Translations under genes and position numbers: made by a program
The notes under the pieces: generated by a model
Told to the model about the DNA's origin: nothing
What the model saw: the letters and a program-made list of their open reading frames with translations, nothing else
Database searches by the model: none
NCBI RefSeq assembly: GCF_001306135.1
Contig: NZ_LGKP01000032.1
Coordinates: forward strand, 62,001-126,000
DNA length: 64,000 nt
Origin: Herpetosiphon geysericola
GTDB taxonomy: Bacteria > Chloroflexota > Chloroflexia > Chloroflexales > Herpetosiphonaceae
Direction of reading: 5' to 3'
In this document: piece after piece, positions 1 to 8,045 of the stretch
Numbering within the stretch: the first letter of the stretch is position 1
How the letters are laid out: every line of letters starts with the position of its first letter

Positions 1-1
1 T

Positions 2-319
2 TTCGACCCACGCTTTGGGGCGCGCCCATTGCGCTCTCGTTTGATGAAGGATATCGATGCTCCGTTGGCCGATTTGCTGGCTTCGGGCGGGATTCCGAAT
101 GGAGCGAAAGTGCAAATCGTGGTCTCTGAAGAAGAAGCCAAAGATGGGAACAACCTTGATTTCTTCTACGAGCCTGATGCTACCTTAGCCGCGTTTGCCG
201 CCGATTATGCAGCCCAACAGCAGCAAGCGCCTCCATCAGTCCGCGAAGTCGCAGGGCCACCATCTCACACTCCAGGCCCTTCGATCGCCCGCTCGACCGA
301 AAATAATAATCGGCGCTAG
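2..319 (+). CDS. Clp/Hsp100 AAA+ ATPase, C-terminal fragment (5' end outside window)
   Basis: The reading frame is open from base 2 and begins FDPRFGARPLR, the signature of the C-terminal D2-small domain of ClpA/ClpB/ClpC unfoldases, followed by PLADLLASG and a VQIVV strand. The protein therefore lacks its start here; an ORF beginning at the internal TTG at 29 is only its tail. After the domain there is a poorly conserved Gln/Pro/Ser-rich tail ending in several Asn and Arg. Whether it is ClpB (disaggregase) or ClpC (protease partner) cannot be decided from the tail. A strong intrinsic terminator follows 15 bases after the stop. Confidence 0.85.
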   Translation, partial: FDPRFGARPLRSRLMKDIDAPLADLLASGGIPNGAKVQIVVSEEEAKDGNNLDFFYEPDATLAAFAADYAAQQQQAPPSVREVAGPPSHTPGPSIARSTENNNRR

Positions 320-334
320 TGCGAACTGCAAACC

Positions 335-374
335 AAAGCCCCGCTCCTCCGTTTGGGAAGAGCGGGGCTTTTTG
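335..374 (+). terminator. Intrinsic terminator after Clp ATPase gene
   Basis: A 12-base stem (AAAGCCCCGCTC / GAGCGGGGCTTT) closes a short loop and ends in a run of five T. The AAA on the 5' side also gives a U-run on the opposite strand, so it may serve the convergent rsgA gene whose stop is at 395. Confidence 0.85.
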
Positions 375-394
375 GTTTATCGGCAAGCAATTGC

Positions 395-1315
395 CTAAAA
401 GCGTTGGCTAGCGCTTTGTTCGGCGGTTTGATCACGTAATTTTACATAACTTTGATGGCGCGCTGCGCTGATTTGACCAGCTTCAACCGCTGTCAAGACT
501 GCGCATTCTGGCTCGTGGGTATGGGTGCAATCGCTAAATTCACATTGGTCGATAAACGGGCGGAATTCGCGGAAGCACCATTCGAGTTCATCTGGCTCCA
601 TTTGATACAGGCCAAGCTCGCGAATCCCAGGCGTATCGGCCACGAAGCCGCCAGCATGCAAAGGTACCAATTCGCCAGCAACGGTGGTGTGCTGGCCTTT
701 ATTAACTGCATCGCTCACATCGCCAGTCCGCAAATTTAAGCCTGGTTGAATGGCGTTGAGCAAACTCGACTTCCCAACCCCAGAAGGGCCAGTAAAAGCC
801 GAAATTTTATTATGAATTGCTTCTTGAACTTGCTCGATGCCTTGGCCGGTGGCGACACTGGTATAAAACATCGGGTAGCCAATTTGTTCGTAGATATTGA
901 AAACCTCTTGTTTGCTCTCGCTGGCTAAATCGCATTTATTGGCGATAATCGCCACATCGAGGTTGTTGGCCTCGGCAATCACCAAAAAGCGATCGATCAT
1001 GCGCACATGGGGCTCAGGGTGAGCAACAGCAAAGGTAATTAACACAATATCGAGGTTGGCGACAATCACTTGTTCAAAGCGGGCACCTTTGATTGCGGTT
1101 CGCGCAAGCTTGCTGCGCCGTGGATAAATCTCTTCGACAGCGCCCTCGCCGGGCATGGTTGGGGTAATGCGCACATAATCACCGAGCGTTGCGAGGTCGC
1201 TATATTGTTTGGTTTTTTTGAGCCGCCCGCGCAGGGTGCAGCGCAAGGTTTCGCCAGTTTCGTCGAGTTTTACCCAGAAAAAGCCACTTTGGGCCCGCAT
1301 GATTGTTCCGTTCAT
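395..1315 (-). CDS. rsgA: Ribosome small-subunit-dependent GTPase RsgA
   Basis: This 306-residue protein is a circularly permuted GTPase that acts late in 30S subunit maturation. An N-terminal OB fold (about residues 1-70) is followed by the G4 motif NKCD, then G1 GPSGVGKSS and G3 DTPG, the permuted order typical of RsgA/YjeQ. The C-terminus has the zinc-binding segment CEFSDCTHTHEPEC. The start at 1315 has AAGGAG six bases upstream. The TGA of the upstream ABC remnant lies immediately before the ATG, so the gene may have been transcribed with it. Length is normal for the family. Confidence 0.96.
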   Translation of the reverse strand: MNGTIMRAQSGFFWVKLDETGETLRCTLRGRLKKTKQYSDLATLGDYVRITPTMPGEGAVEEIYPRRSKLARTAIKGARFEQVIVANLDIVLITFAVAHPEPHVRMIDRFLVIAEANNLDVAIIANKCDLASESKQEVFNIYEQIGYPMFYTSVATGQGIEQVQEAIHNKISAFTGPSGVGKSSLLNAIQPGLNLRTGDVSDAVNKGQHTTVAGELVPLHAGGFVADTPGIRELGLYQMEPDELEWCFREFRPFIDQCEFSDCTHTHEPECAVLTAVEAGQISAARHQSYVKLRDQTAEQSASQRF

Positions 1316-1651
1316 TCACGCTCCTTCAATGCTTTGTTCAGTTGTGTGATCATGGTTTTGCTCCATAGAATTACTATCTTTGTCTATAAAATCTTCGTCG
1401 GCCACCGGGCGGCCTGTGAGCGGCATAAAAACGGCGTCCATTAAGGTTTCTAAGGCGCTCAGATGCTTAAAAATCGTAGCCTCGATGCTGAACCAATAAG
1501 CATTTGACTGCTTTCTCGTCGTTGCGCAGAGCAAGGCCAAAACCGGAATCTGGCCAGAATCGGCAATTAGTAAAGTTGTGATCAAGCGAATCAAGCTTGA
1601 TTTGCTTGAACCATTGGCCCCGAGCAAGCCAAAAATTTTGCCTTCGGCCAC
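1316..1651 (-). pseudogene. Collapsed ABC transporter ATP-binding gene remnant
   Basis: The 111-codon frame begins like a DrrA-type ABC ATPase (EGKIFGLLGANG) with an altered Walker A, GANGSSKSS, in which the second glycine before Lys is lost. About 25 residues later it passes to a segment resembling the C-terminal end of such proteins (LETLMDAVFMPLTGR). The Q-loop, signature motif LSGGQ and Walker B are all missing, as after a large internal deletion. The conserved N-terminal SLDVAEG continues upstream of 1651 but meets an in-frame TAA. It is non-functional as a transporter ATPase; a small residual product is possible. Confidence 0.7.
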
Positions 1652-1695
1652 ATCGAGGCTCCCTTAATCAAGCGCAACGCCCGAGTGTATGGTTG

Positions 1696-1743
1696 GAATG
1701 TGGGCGACGAGTGAGCCAATCTTTGACTTCACTCGTGCCACAT
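1696..1743. repeat. Imperfect 16-bp inverted repeat in decayed region
   Basis: AATGTGGGCGACGAGTGA pairs with TCACTCGTGCCACATT across a loop of about 14 bases, with two unpaired bases. There is no T-run. It lies in the decayed stretch between the ABC and GNAT remnants, where no convincing gene was found between 1652 and 1892. Confidence 0.5.
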
Positions 1744-1892
1744 TGTTAAGCGCTATGGCACCCCTAAAGCGGGTGCTTGATTGTTGTACTCCATCCAATG
1801 CTTGCACGAACCGGTCAACTGCTAGGGATGCTAGCAATTCCATGATATGCGATAGATGGAATCGATCAACACTCGCTCTTCGTTGAGGAGAA

Positions 1893-2177
1893 TTATCGAC
1901 GTTTGCTGGCGTGGTCGTCGCTGACATGTAACTCCAAGCGCCGGAAGCCAAGTTGATCGAAGGCCAAGTCGACCAAACGGCCAATGCGGCTAGTTTGATC
2001 TTGATCTGGCTCGTGGGGCAACTCAGCATACGCCCGTTTCATGGCGTTTGGTTTGGGCTTGGGCTTTTCTACACACAGGACGGTTCCATCGCGGTCGAGC
2101 ATTAACACTAGGAGCCTCCTAAACAAACGTAATAGACCATGAGTATCTTGCTTGAAAGAATGCTCACGGCCCATCAT
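1893..2177 (-). pseudogene. Probable remnant of a GNAT (RimL-type) acetyltransferase
   Basis: The 94-codon frame ends with LVDLAFDQLGFRRLELHVSDDHAS, which reads like the RimJ/RimL acetyltransferase segment 'll.yAFeelglhRvel.v..dN.aS'. The frame stops right after it, where an intact protein would continue for 40-60 residues through the second half of the CoA fold. The N-terminal part (basic, then KPKPKPN) is unlike a normal GNAT start and the Shine-Dalgarno site is weak. I infer a truncated or frameshifted gene; a real short protein cannot be excluded. Confidence 0.4.
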
Positions 2178-2219
2178 AGAAAGGCAGGTCCACAGCCGCA
2201 GAAAACAAGAGCCGTGAGC
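2162..2219 (-). repeat. 9-bp inverted repeat GCTCACGGC / GCCGTGAGC
   Basis: GCTCACGGC at 2162-2170 is exactly complementary to GCCGTGAGC at 2211-2219. It lies just downstream of the 28-codon gene and could act as a weak stem-loop at its 3' end. There is no T-run. Confidence 0.35.
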
Positions 2220-2267
2220 GTTGTTAGAATCACGCCCACGGCCCTCGGTGCTTATTAGCGTATCGCT

Positions 2268-2354
2268 TTAGGAGAGAAGCACGAGGTAGATGGGCGCATG
2301 GGTGCCTGCATCACTTGCAGTGCGCACTGGATTGTTGATCAAGTTGATCATCAT
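2268..2354 (-). CDS. Small 28-codon gene with strong promoter and RBS; unknown peptide
   Basis: Too short for ordinary ORF calling, this frame starts ATG ATG at 2354/2351, has GGAGG five bases before the first ATG, and ends in TAA at 2268. The peptide begins MMINLINNPV, has a polar middle (RTASDAGTHA) and ends PIYLVLLS. A sigma-70-type promoter (TTGACG, 18-base spacer, TATTCT) lies at 2401-2430 on the same strand. It has no Cys, so it is not an obvious lanthipeptide core. Candidates are a RiPP-type precursor, a leader peptide or a small membrane-active peptide. I do not recognise it. The promoter/RBS/ORF coincidence is the evidence for reality. Confidence 0.55.
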   Translation of the reverse strand: MMINLINNPVRTASDAGTHAPIYLVLLS

Positions 2355-2400
2355 GCAGCCTCCATCTAAGAAAATAGCAGAATTGATTTCGAACAGGCCT

Positions 2401-2430
2401 AGAATAGCATAGCGGCTTGCAGGCCGTCAA
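2401..2430 (-). promoter_or_regulatory. Sigma-70-like promoter for 28-codon gene
   Basis: On the minus strand TTGACG (2430-2425) and TATTCT (2406-2401) are separated by 18 bases. The expected start of transcription lies about 40 bases upstream of the small ATG. Confidence 0.55.
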
Positions 2431-2551
2431 GTAGCGATCTCTCAGTCTTTAGGCGGATTATCAAACTAGGACTCTTGGGGGAGCTAGCAATCGTTCGGAT
2501 TGCCCAAAAATATGGTAGCATAGCCTTATTCGCGATCTCAAAGGATACCCC

Positions 2552-3055
2552 ATGGATGACTGGCAAACCTTACACTCGGCAACTCGGCTTGGCGTGCTTG
2601 ATGCCCCGTACCCGTTACGCTATTTAAGCACCGACGATGGGGTCGATTTGGGTCGCTTGGTGCATGCCGCTGGCCTGCCGCTGCCCAACGAGCCTACGCC
2701 AACCCTCTCGGCTTGCATCGATTGGGCCTTTGCTGCCTTACAAGGTGACTATGGCCGCTTACTCGATGCTTGCTCATTTGTAATCGAAACTCGCAGCGGT
2801 TTGCTGGGCGCGATTGTGGTGGTCAAACAGGCCAATACGGTCGAAATTTTGCAGCTGGCGGTTGATCAGGCGTTTCAACAGCAACACTTTGAGCGAGCCT
2901 TGCTCAGTGCAGCCCTCAACGGCCTGGCCCAAGCGCGCTATCCACAGGTTCAAGTCCGCGTACTCGCCAATAGTTCACAGGCCCACTTTTTTACCAATCA
3001 CGGTTTCATGCTAGCAGAGGACGTGAACGATGCATCCACTTCAAACCACGATTGA
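2552..3055 (+). CDS. GNAT-like acetyltransferase, first gene of wall-peptide operon
   Basis: This 167-residue protein shows the second half of a GNAT fold: a beta strand LGAIVVVKQ, then VEILQLAVDQAFQQQHFERALLSAALN (CoA-binding helix region) and the closing NSSQAHFFTNHGF, matching the common N..A..fy...GF ending. The substrate is unknown. Its last 26 bases overlap the start of the NlpC/P60 gene, so the two are translationally coupled. The ATG at 2552 has AAAGGA seven bases upstream. Co-transcription with a peptidase and a dipeptide epimerase suggests a role with cell-wall peptides or amino acids. Confidence 0.65.
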   Translation: MDDWQTLHSATRLGVLDAPYPLRYLSTDDGVDLGRLVHAAGLPLPNEPTPTLSACIDWAFAALQGDYGRLLDACSFVIETRSGLLGAIVVVKQANTVEILQLAVDQAFQQQHFERALLSAALNGLAQARYPQVQVRVLANSSQAHFFTNHGFMLAEDVNDASTSNHD

Positions 3056-4064
3056 TCAGTATGCAGCCCAATTTGATCGTCGGCGGATGACGATTTTAGC
3101 TGCCCACGTCGAAGAAGACAATGGCACGGTGCTCCGTGGTCGGGTGTTGGATCGGAGCCAGCATGATGCGCTTATGGCCTTGTTGCCGAATGTGCGCGAT
3201 GAGTTGATTGTGCTGCGCGAGCAGCCAGAACATGGCTTTGCAACGGTTGGGTTTGGGGTTTTGGATGTGCGCTGGCAGGCCACCCGCGATTCTGAATTGG
3301 TCACCGAGGCCAGTTTTGGCGAAGGCTTAGAGGTGCTCGCTCATGATCAACAATGGTTAAACGTTATCACGAGCGATGGTTATCTTGGTTGGGTGCATCG
3401 CAACGGCGTTGTGCTCCACGAGCAGCCTAGTGATTATCGCAACGCTGCTACCCACGTCATCACGAGCCGCTGGTTGCCATTGTTTGGCCTAGAAGGCGAG
3501 CAAATCGGCTTGTTGCCATGGGGCATTCGGCTTAAAATCGATGAATTTCGCGATGGCAAAGCTTTTATAAGCACCCCTGCTGATGTGCCTGGCTGGCTTG
3601 AAGCCGATTCATTAACGCCTGTCGATGATTTGGCTGTTGATCACGCTGGAATCGAGGATATGTTGCGGGCGGTTCGCCAATTAATCGGCGTGCCCTATCT
3701 TTGGGGTGGCACTACCAGCTTTGGCTTCGATTGCTCTGGCTTGGCGCAGGCGGCCTATCGTTGGTTGGGCGTGCAATTGCCCCGCGACGCCGATCAGCAA
3801 TCGCAAATTGGTCATGTGATCAGCCGTGAAGAGGTTGCTGCTGGCGATTTGCTGTTTTGGGGCGTGCTGCGCAACATCGAAGATTATCGCCACGAGCGGA
3901 TTAACCATGTCTCGATTGCGCTTGACAACGAGTGGATGATCCATGCTAATCAGCGTAATTGGAGTATCTCGCTTGATCGCATTGATGAAGTCCATCAGCA
4001 AGTGTATCAGGCCCAAGGTAACCCTGGTTTGGTGGTTATTCGACGGATTCGCGAGGAGCAATAG
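3030..4064 (+). CDS. NlpC/P60 cysteine peptidase with SH3-like domains (YkfC-like)
   Basis: The 344-residue protein has two SH3-like regions (about residues 80-200; VITSDGYLGWVHRNGV is typical) and a C-terminal NlpC/P60 domain. The catalytic Cys lies in FDCSGL, the His in NHVSIAL and the third polar residue in IHANQ. The segment before the Cys, PYLWGGTTSFG, is the standard lead-in. The YkfC family cleaves gamma-D-Glu-diaminopimelate or gamma-D-Glu-Lys bonds in muropeptides. There is no signal peptide, which suggests cytoplasmic recycling of imported peptides. The dipeptide epimerase gene begins two bases after the stop. Confidence 0.88.
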   Translation: MHPLQTTIDQYAAQFDRRRMTILAAHVEEDNGTVLRGRVLDRSQHDALMALLPNVRDELIVLREQPEHGFATVGFGVLDVRWQATRDSELVTEASFGEGLEVLAHDQQWLNVITSDGYLGWVHRNGVVLHEQPSDYRNAATHVITSRWLPLFGLEGEQIGLLPWGIRLKIDEFRDGKAFISTPADVPGWLEADSLTPVDDLAVDHAGIEDMLRAVRQLIGVPYLWGGTTSFGFDCSGLAQAAYRWLGVQLPRDADQQSQIGHVISREEVAAGDLLFWGVLRNIEDYRHERINHVSIALDNEWMIHANQRNWSISLDRIDEVHQQVYQAQGNPGLVVIRRIREEQ

Positions 4065-4066
4065 CC

Positions 4067-5104
4067 ATGGAATGGGCGCTTTATCCGGTTGAACTTCGGC
4101 TACGTAATACCTTTCGGATTGCCCACGGGGCCAGCACAACGCGCCATAATGTGCTGTTGAATTTAGATGATGGCTGGGGTGAGGCCGCTGCTGTAGCGTA
4201 TCACGGCGAAACTGCGGCCAAAATTCAGGCGTGGCTCGAACGCTATCGGGCCACAATCACCAGCAGCTATGATCCAGCGGCAATTAGCTGGCTTTTGGGC
4301 AAGCTGGATTTTGAAAGTCGGGCTGCGCGTGCTGCCGTCGATTTGGCCTTGCATGATCGTTTGGGCCAGCAACTTGGCGTGCCCTTGCGCCACCTCTTGG
4401 GCTTGAATGGCTTGGAATTGCCCCAAACCTCAGTGACCTTGCCAATTGAAGAAGCTGAAGCCTTGCGCCAACAAGCCTTGGCCGTCGCCCATTATCCCAT
4501 TCTCAAGGTAAAATTGGGCGGGCCTGCCGATTTGGCCAGCGTGGCGATTATTCGCGAAGCTGCGCCCAACAGCCGCATTCGAGTTGATGCCAATGCTGGT
4601 TGGAGCCGCGAAACCGCTGCTGAATTGATTCCAGCTTTAGCCGAGTTAGGCGTTGAGTTAATTGAGCAACCTTTCGCGGTTGATGATTTTGCTGGTTATG
4701 CGCAGCTCAAAGCTGCCAAGTATGGCGTGCCAATTTTTGCTGATGAGCCAATTAAAAGTGCTGCTGATGTAGCGCGCTGGGCCAGCTTGGTTGATGGTGT
4801 GAATCTTAAATTGATGAAAACTGGGGGCATTGTTGGCGCCCAAGCAGCGATTGCTACCGCTCGCGCCCATGGCTTGCAGCTGATGCTTGGCTGTATGATT
4901 GAAACCAGCATCGGCGTTTCGGCAGCTTGGGCCTTGGCTGGTTTGGCCGATTTCGTTGACCTTGATGGGCCGTTATTGATTGCCAATGATCTGGCAACAG
5001 GGCTTAGCTTTGAAACTGCCAGCATTCAACCAGCTTCAGCGCCAGGCTTAGGCGTACAGATCGATTGGCCAGCGCTCAACGCTGCGCTGCTTGAAACACG
5101 CTAG
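4067..5104 (+). CDS. Dipeptide epimerase, enolase superfamily (L-Ala-D/L-Glu epimerase type)
   Basis: The 345-residue protein carries the full muconate-lactonizing-type active site: Lys in LKVKLG, metal-binding Asp in RVDANAGW, Glu in IEQPF, Asp in FADEPI and the opposite catalytic Lys in LKLMKTGG. Enzymes of this kind (YkfB/YcjG) epimerise L-Ala-D-Glu to L-Ala-L-Glu. Its gene directly follows the NlpC/P60 peptidase that would release that dipeptide, so the three-gene operon can be read as muropeptide degradation. The start is supported by GAGGAG eight bases upstream. Exact dipeptide specificity cannot be read from the sequence. Confidence 0.9.
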   Translation: MEWALYPVELRLRNTFRIAHGASTTRHNVLLNLDDGWGEAAAVAYHGETAAKIQAWLERYRATITSSYDPAAISWLLGKLDFESRAARAAVDLALHDRLGQQLGVPLRHLLGLNGLELPQTSVTLPIEEAEALRQQALAVAHYPILKVKLGGPADLASVAIIREAAPNSRIRVDANAGWSRETAAELIPALAELGVELIEQPFAVDDFAGYAQLKAAKYGVPIFADEPIKSAADVARWASLVDGVNLKLMKTGGIVGAQAAIATARAHGLQLMLGCMIETSIGVSAAWALAGLADFVDLDGPLLIANDLATGLSFETASIQPASAPGLGVQIDWPALNAALLETR

Positions 5105-5180
5105 CATACAGCCTACATCGCCTAGAGAAGCGCTTTTAGGCTCGTACAGCTGGCGAGTTGGCAATAGTACAAGGTATGCG

Positions 5181-5209
5181 TTGCTAGACTTGTGTACCTA
5201 CTGTACAAT
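5181..5209 (+). promoter_or_regulatory. Possible promoter of the aldehyde ferredoxin oxidoreductase gene
   Basis: TTGCTA and TACAAT are separated by 17 bases and lie 34 bases before the chosen ATG. Confidence 0.45.
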
Positions 5210-5242
5210 ACGCATCGTAGTAGCTTCGGAAGGAGACCACGC

Positions 5243-7048
5243 ATGGCGTTTATCGGGCGTGCGTTACGCATTAACCTCGACACAGCCAGTACTTCCACGT
5301 TTGACATCCCATCGCCAATACGCGAGCTATATTTGGGTGGACGTGGGCTGACAGCGGGCTTGATGTATCATTTTGTTCCCCCCGATACAGCAGTTCGCTC
5401 TCCTGATAATCCTTTGTTACTGGCTCCTGGGGTGTTGGCTGGCACTCCGGCCTACGCTACTGGCGGCTTTGTTGCGACCACTCGTTCGCCTCTCACTGGC
5501 AATTTGATTCATAGTTGGGCGGTTGGCGATTGGGGCGCGGCGCTCAAACGGGCTGGCTTCGATGCAATTTGGGTTGTTGGTCAAGCAACTGCTTGGCTCT
5601 ACGCTGTGATTGATAATGGCCAAGCAGAGCTTTACCCCGCTAATCACCTCAATGGCCTTGATACCCAGCAAATTAACGATGCCCTGATGGCCGAGCATGG
5701 CGCTGATGCGCGAGTTTTGACCCTTGGCCAAGCTGGCGAAAAGATGTTGCCCTATGCAGCTTTGGTGGCCGAAGGTCGCTACATGGCCGAGCCAGCTGGC
5801 ACCGGCATGGTGATGGCCCTAAAACGGCTCAAGGCGATTGTGGTGCGTGGCACGCGCATGGTCAAGCCTGCTGATACCGCTACTTTCCTCTCAGCGTTTA
5901 AGCCAATTACCGAGCGGATTGGCCGCGATCCACTGGCAGCAGCAATTCGTGATTATGGTTCGAGCTACTACATTGATTTAGCTGCCCATCATGGGGCGAT
6001 TACTGGGCGCAACGGCCAAGACCCAGAGCCAAGTGTCATGCCAACCACTGGCGATTATGCTGGCGAGATTTATGATCGTGGCTGCCCGCGTTGCCCGCTG
6101 CCGTGTTACCACGATTTTGCCACAACCAACCAACCACGGCCTGAGCTTGAAGCAATTGCTAGCTTTGGCGCACGCTGTGGCTTGCAAACTCCCGCCGCAA
6201 TTATTGAAGCCAACCAACGCTGTTTGCGCTATGGGCTTGATCCAAATGCAACCGCCAATGCGATTGGCTTTTTGATGGAATGTCGTCAGCGCGAATTGAC
6301 CCGCCAATACGATTTGCAATGGGGCGATGAGGAAGCGATTTTGGCGGCGATTGATGCGATTGCCACCAAGCAAGGCATCGGGGGCTTGCTCTCGTTGGGC
6401 GTGTATGAGATGAGCCAAGTCTTTTATGGCAGTGAGCAATTTGCCCCGCTGGCCAATAATTTGCCGCTTAGCCCGCTCGACCCCCGCGCGGCCCAAGGCT
6501 GGGCCTTGCATTTAGCGACCAGCCCAATTGGTGGCGATGCGCGTGGCGCGATGCCTTGGTACGAGTGGCTTGATACGATTCCCCAATGGCTCAAGGGCAG
6601 CGACGACCATCAACCAAGCGTGGTTAATGGCAAACCTGAACGCCTGATTTGGCACGAACGCTTTGTGGCTGGCCTCGATAGCGCCGGAGTTTGTCGGCGT
6701 TTGGCCAGCTTAGCCTACCAAATGACCCCCAAAGAACTAGCGACGATTCTGAGCGCCGATATTGGCAAGCAGGTTTCTGCAACCGATTTGGCCAAAGTTG
6801 GCGAGCGCATTATCACCGTCGAGCGGCTGCTGGCCTTGCAATGGGGCCATCACGATGAACTTAGCACACGCTGGCAAGAGCAAGCATTACCCAGCGGAAT
6901 TGCTGCCAATCAAATTCCCACTCTTGACACACTGCTAACGAAATATTATGCTCTGCATGGATGGGACAGTGATGGGATTCCCACAAATGCCCGTCTCGCT
7001 GAGCTAAGTATTCCCGAACCCGATTCCCGACCATGGGTGACGGAATAG
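5243..7048 (+). CDS. Aldehyde ferredoxin oxidoreductase family tungsten/molybdenum enzyme
   Basis: This 601-residue protein belongs to the AOR family, which oxidises aldehydes to carboxylic acids with a bis-pterin tungsten (or Mo) cofactor and passes electrons to a 4Fe-4S cluster. The N-terminal GGRGLTAGLMY is typical of the AOR N domain. The cluster motif CPRCPLPC (about residues 280-287) and a later Cys in SAGVCRR supply four ligands. ATG at 5243 is preferred over upstream TTG codons because GGAAGGAGA lies six bases before it and the protein then starts like its family. It stands alone, with no ferredoxin or pterin-synthesis gene beside it. The substrate is unknown. Confidence 0.88.
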   Translation: MAFIGRALRINLDTASTSTFDIPSPIRELYLGGRGLTAGLMYHFVPPDTAVRSPDNPLLLAPGVLAGTPAYATGGFVATTRSPLTGNLIHSWAVGDWGAALKRAGFDAIWVVGQATAWLYAVIDNGQAELYPANHLNGLDTQQINDALMAEHGADARVLTLGQAGEKMLPYAALVAEGRYMAEPAGTGMVMALKRLKAIVVRGTRMVKPADTATFLSAFKPITERIGRDPLAAAIRDYGSSYYIDLAAHHGAITGRNGQDPEPSVMPTTGDYAGEIYDRGCPRCPLPCYHDFATTNQPRPELEAIASFGARCGLQTPAAIIEANQRCLRYGLDPNATANAIGFLMECRQRELTRQYDLQWGDEEAILAAIDAIATKQGIGGLLSLGVYEMSQVFYGSEQFAPLANNLPLSPLDPRAAQGWALHLATSPIGGDARGAMPWYEWLDTIPQWLKGSDDHQPSVVNGKPERLIWHERFVAGLDSAGVCRRLASLAYQMTPKELATILSADIGKQVSATDLAKVGERIITVERLLALQWGHHDELSTRWQEQALPSGIAANQIPTLDTLLTKYYALHGWDSDGIPTNARLAELSIPEPDSRPWVTE

Positions 7049-7103
7049 GTCATACCGTATTGATGACCAAGCGCAGTGCCGCAATCAATCAACGAGAAAA
7101 TCA

Positions 7104-8045
7104 ATGTGGCTTGCAATTATTCTGACGGTATTGCCAACGCTGCTGTACGTGACCTTTTTATGGTGGCTTGATCGCTATGAAAAGGAGCCATGGCCGCTGC
7201 TGTTAGCAGTGTTTGTCTGGGGTGCGGTGCCTGCCGTGGCCCTCGCACTGTTGGCTGAATTGCCCAATACTGCTTCGACCTTGGGCTTTGACCGTGGCAG
7301 CCAACCAGTTTGGTATGCACCCTTGGTCGAAGAACCACTCAAAGCCTTGGCCTTGTTTGGCATCTATATGTTCTTTCGCTATGAGTTCGATGGCGTGCTT
7401 GATGGCATTATTTATGGCGCATTAATTGGCTTTGGTTTTGCCATGACCGAAAATGCGATTTATTTTGCCAGCCGTGGCGGCTCGATTACCTCGTTGCTGT
7501 GGCTGCGCGTAGTGCTTTTTGGCTTTAATCATGCCTTCTATACCAGTATTATTGGCGTGGCCTTGGGCATGATTCGCTACGAACGGCGGCGTTGGGTGGT
7601 GATTGTAATGCAGCCGCTGAGCCTGGTTTTGGCAGTAGTATTTCACGCCCTGCACAACATGACGATTAGCTATCGCTTCCCTGGGGTCTTGATTGCCTGG
7701 TTGATTAGCAGTGGTGGCGTGCTGATTGTGGTCTTGGTCGCGGTGATTGCTTGGCGCAAAGAACGCTATTGGATCGATTTGGAGCTGATCGAGGAAATTC
7801 ATTGTGGGTTTATCGATCAAGCAACCTATCAAACGGTGCGTTCAAGCAGGCGACGGGTGCAAAGCCAATGGCATGCCTTGTTTCGTGGCGGCTGGCGAGC
7901 ACTGCAAATCGTGCGTACTCGCCATCACTTATTGACCGAATTGGCGTTTTTGAAGTATCAATTGCGGATTGGCGATGTGCATTGCCGTCCCGCCGATTTA
8001 TACCCTTTGCGCCGCCGTATTTTAGAGGTTCAAGAAGATTATTAG
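7104..8045 (+). CDS. PrsW-like intramembrane metalloprotease
   Basis: The 313-residue polytopic membrane protein begins WWLDRYEKEPWP and continues through several hydrophobic helices. Characteristic motifs of the PrsW/CAAX-like protease family are present: EEPLKALALF (EExxK), EFDGVLDGIIYG with TENAIYF, NHAFYTSIIG and FHALHNM. The conserved Glu and His residues form the proposed metal site. Family members carry out site-1 cleavage of anti-sigma factors, but no sigma/anti-sigma pair is adjacent, so the target is unknown. A 70-residue basic cytoplasmic tail follows the last helix. The 3' end overlaps the convergent phosphoesterase gene by four bases. Confidence 0.88.
   Translation: MWLAIILTVLPTLLYVTFLWWLDRYEKEPWPLLLAVFVWGAVPAVALALLAELPNTASTLGFDRGSQPVWYAPLVEEPLKALALFGIYMFFRYEFDGVLDGIIYGALIGFGFAMTENAIYFASRGGSITSLLWLRVVLFGFNHAFYTSIIGVALGMIRYERRRWVVIVMQPLSLVLAVVFHALHNMTISYRFPGVLIAWLISSGGVLIVVLVAVIAWRKERYWIDLELIEEIHCGFIDQATYQTVRSSRRRVQSQWHALFRGGWRALQIVRTRHHLLTELAFLKYQLRIGDVHCRPADLYPLRRRILEVQEDY

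Noticed and set aside
1664-2029. 121-codon minus-strand frame as a gene
   Set aside because: It overlaps the GNAT remnant, has no RBS and shows no family pattern; it contains the large inverted repeat.
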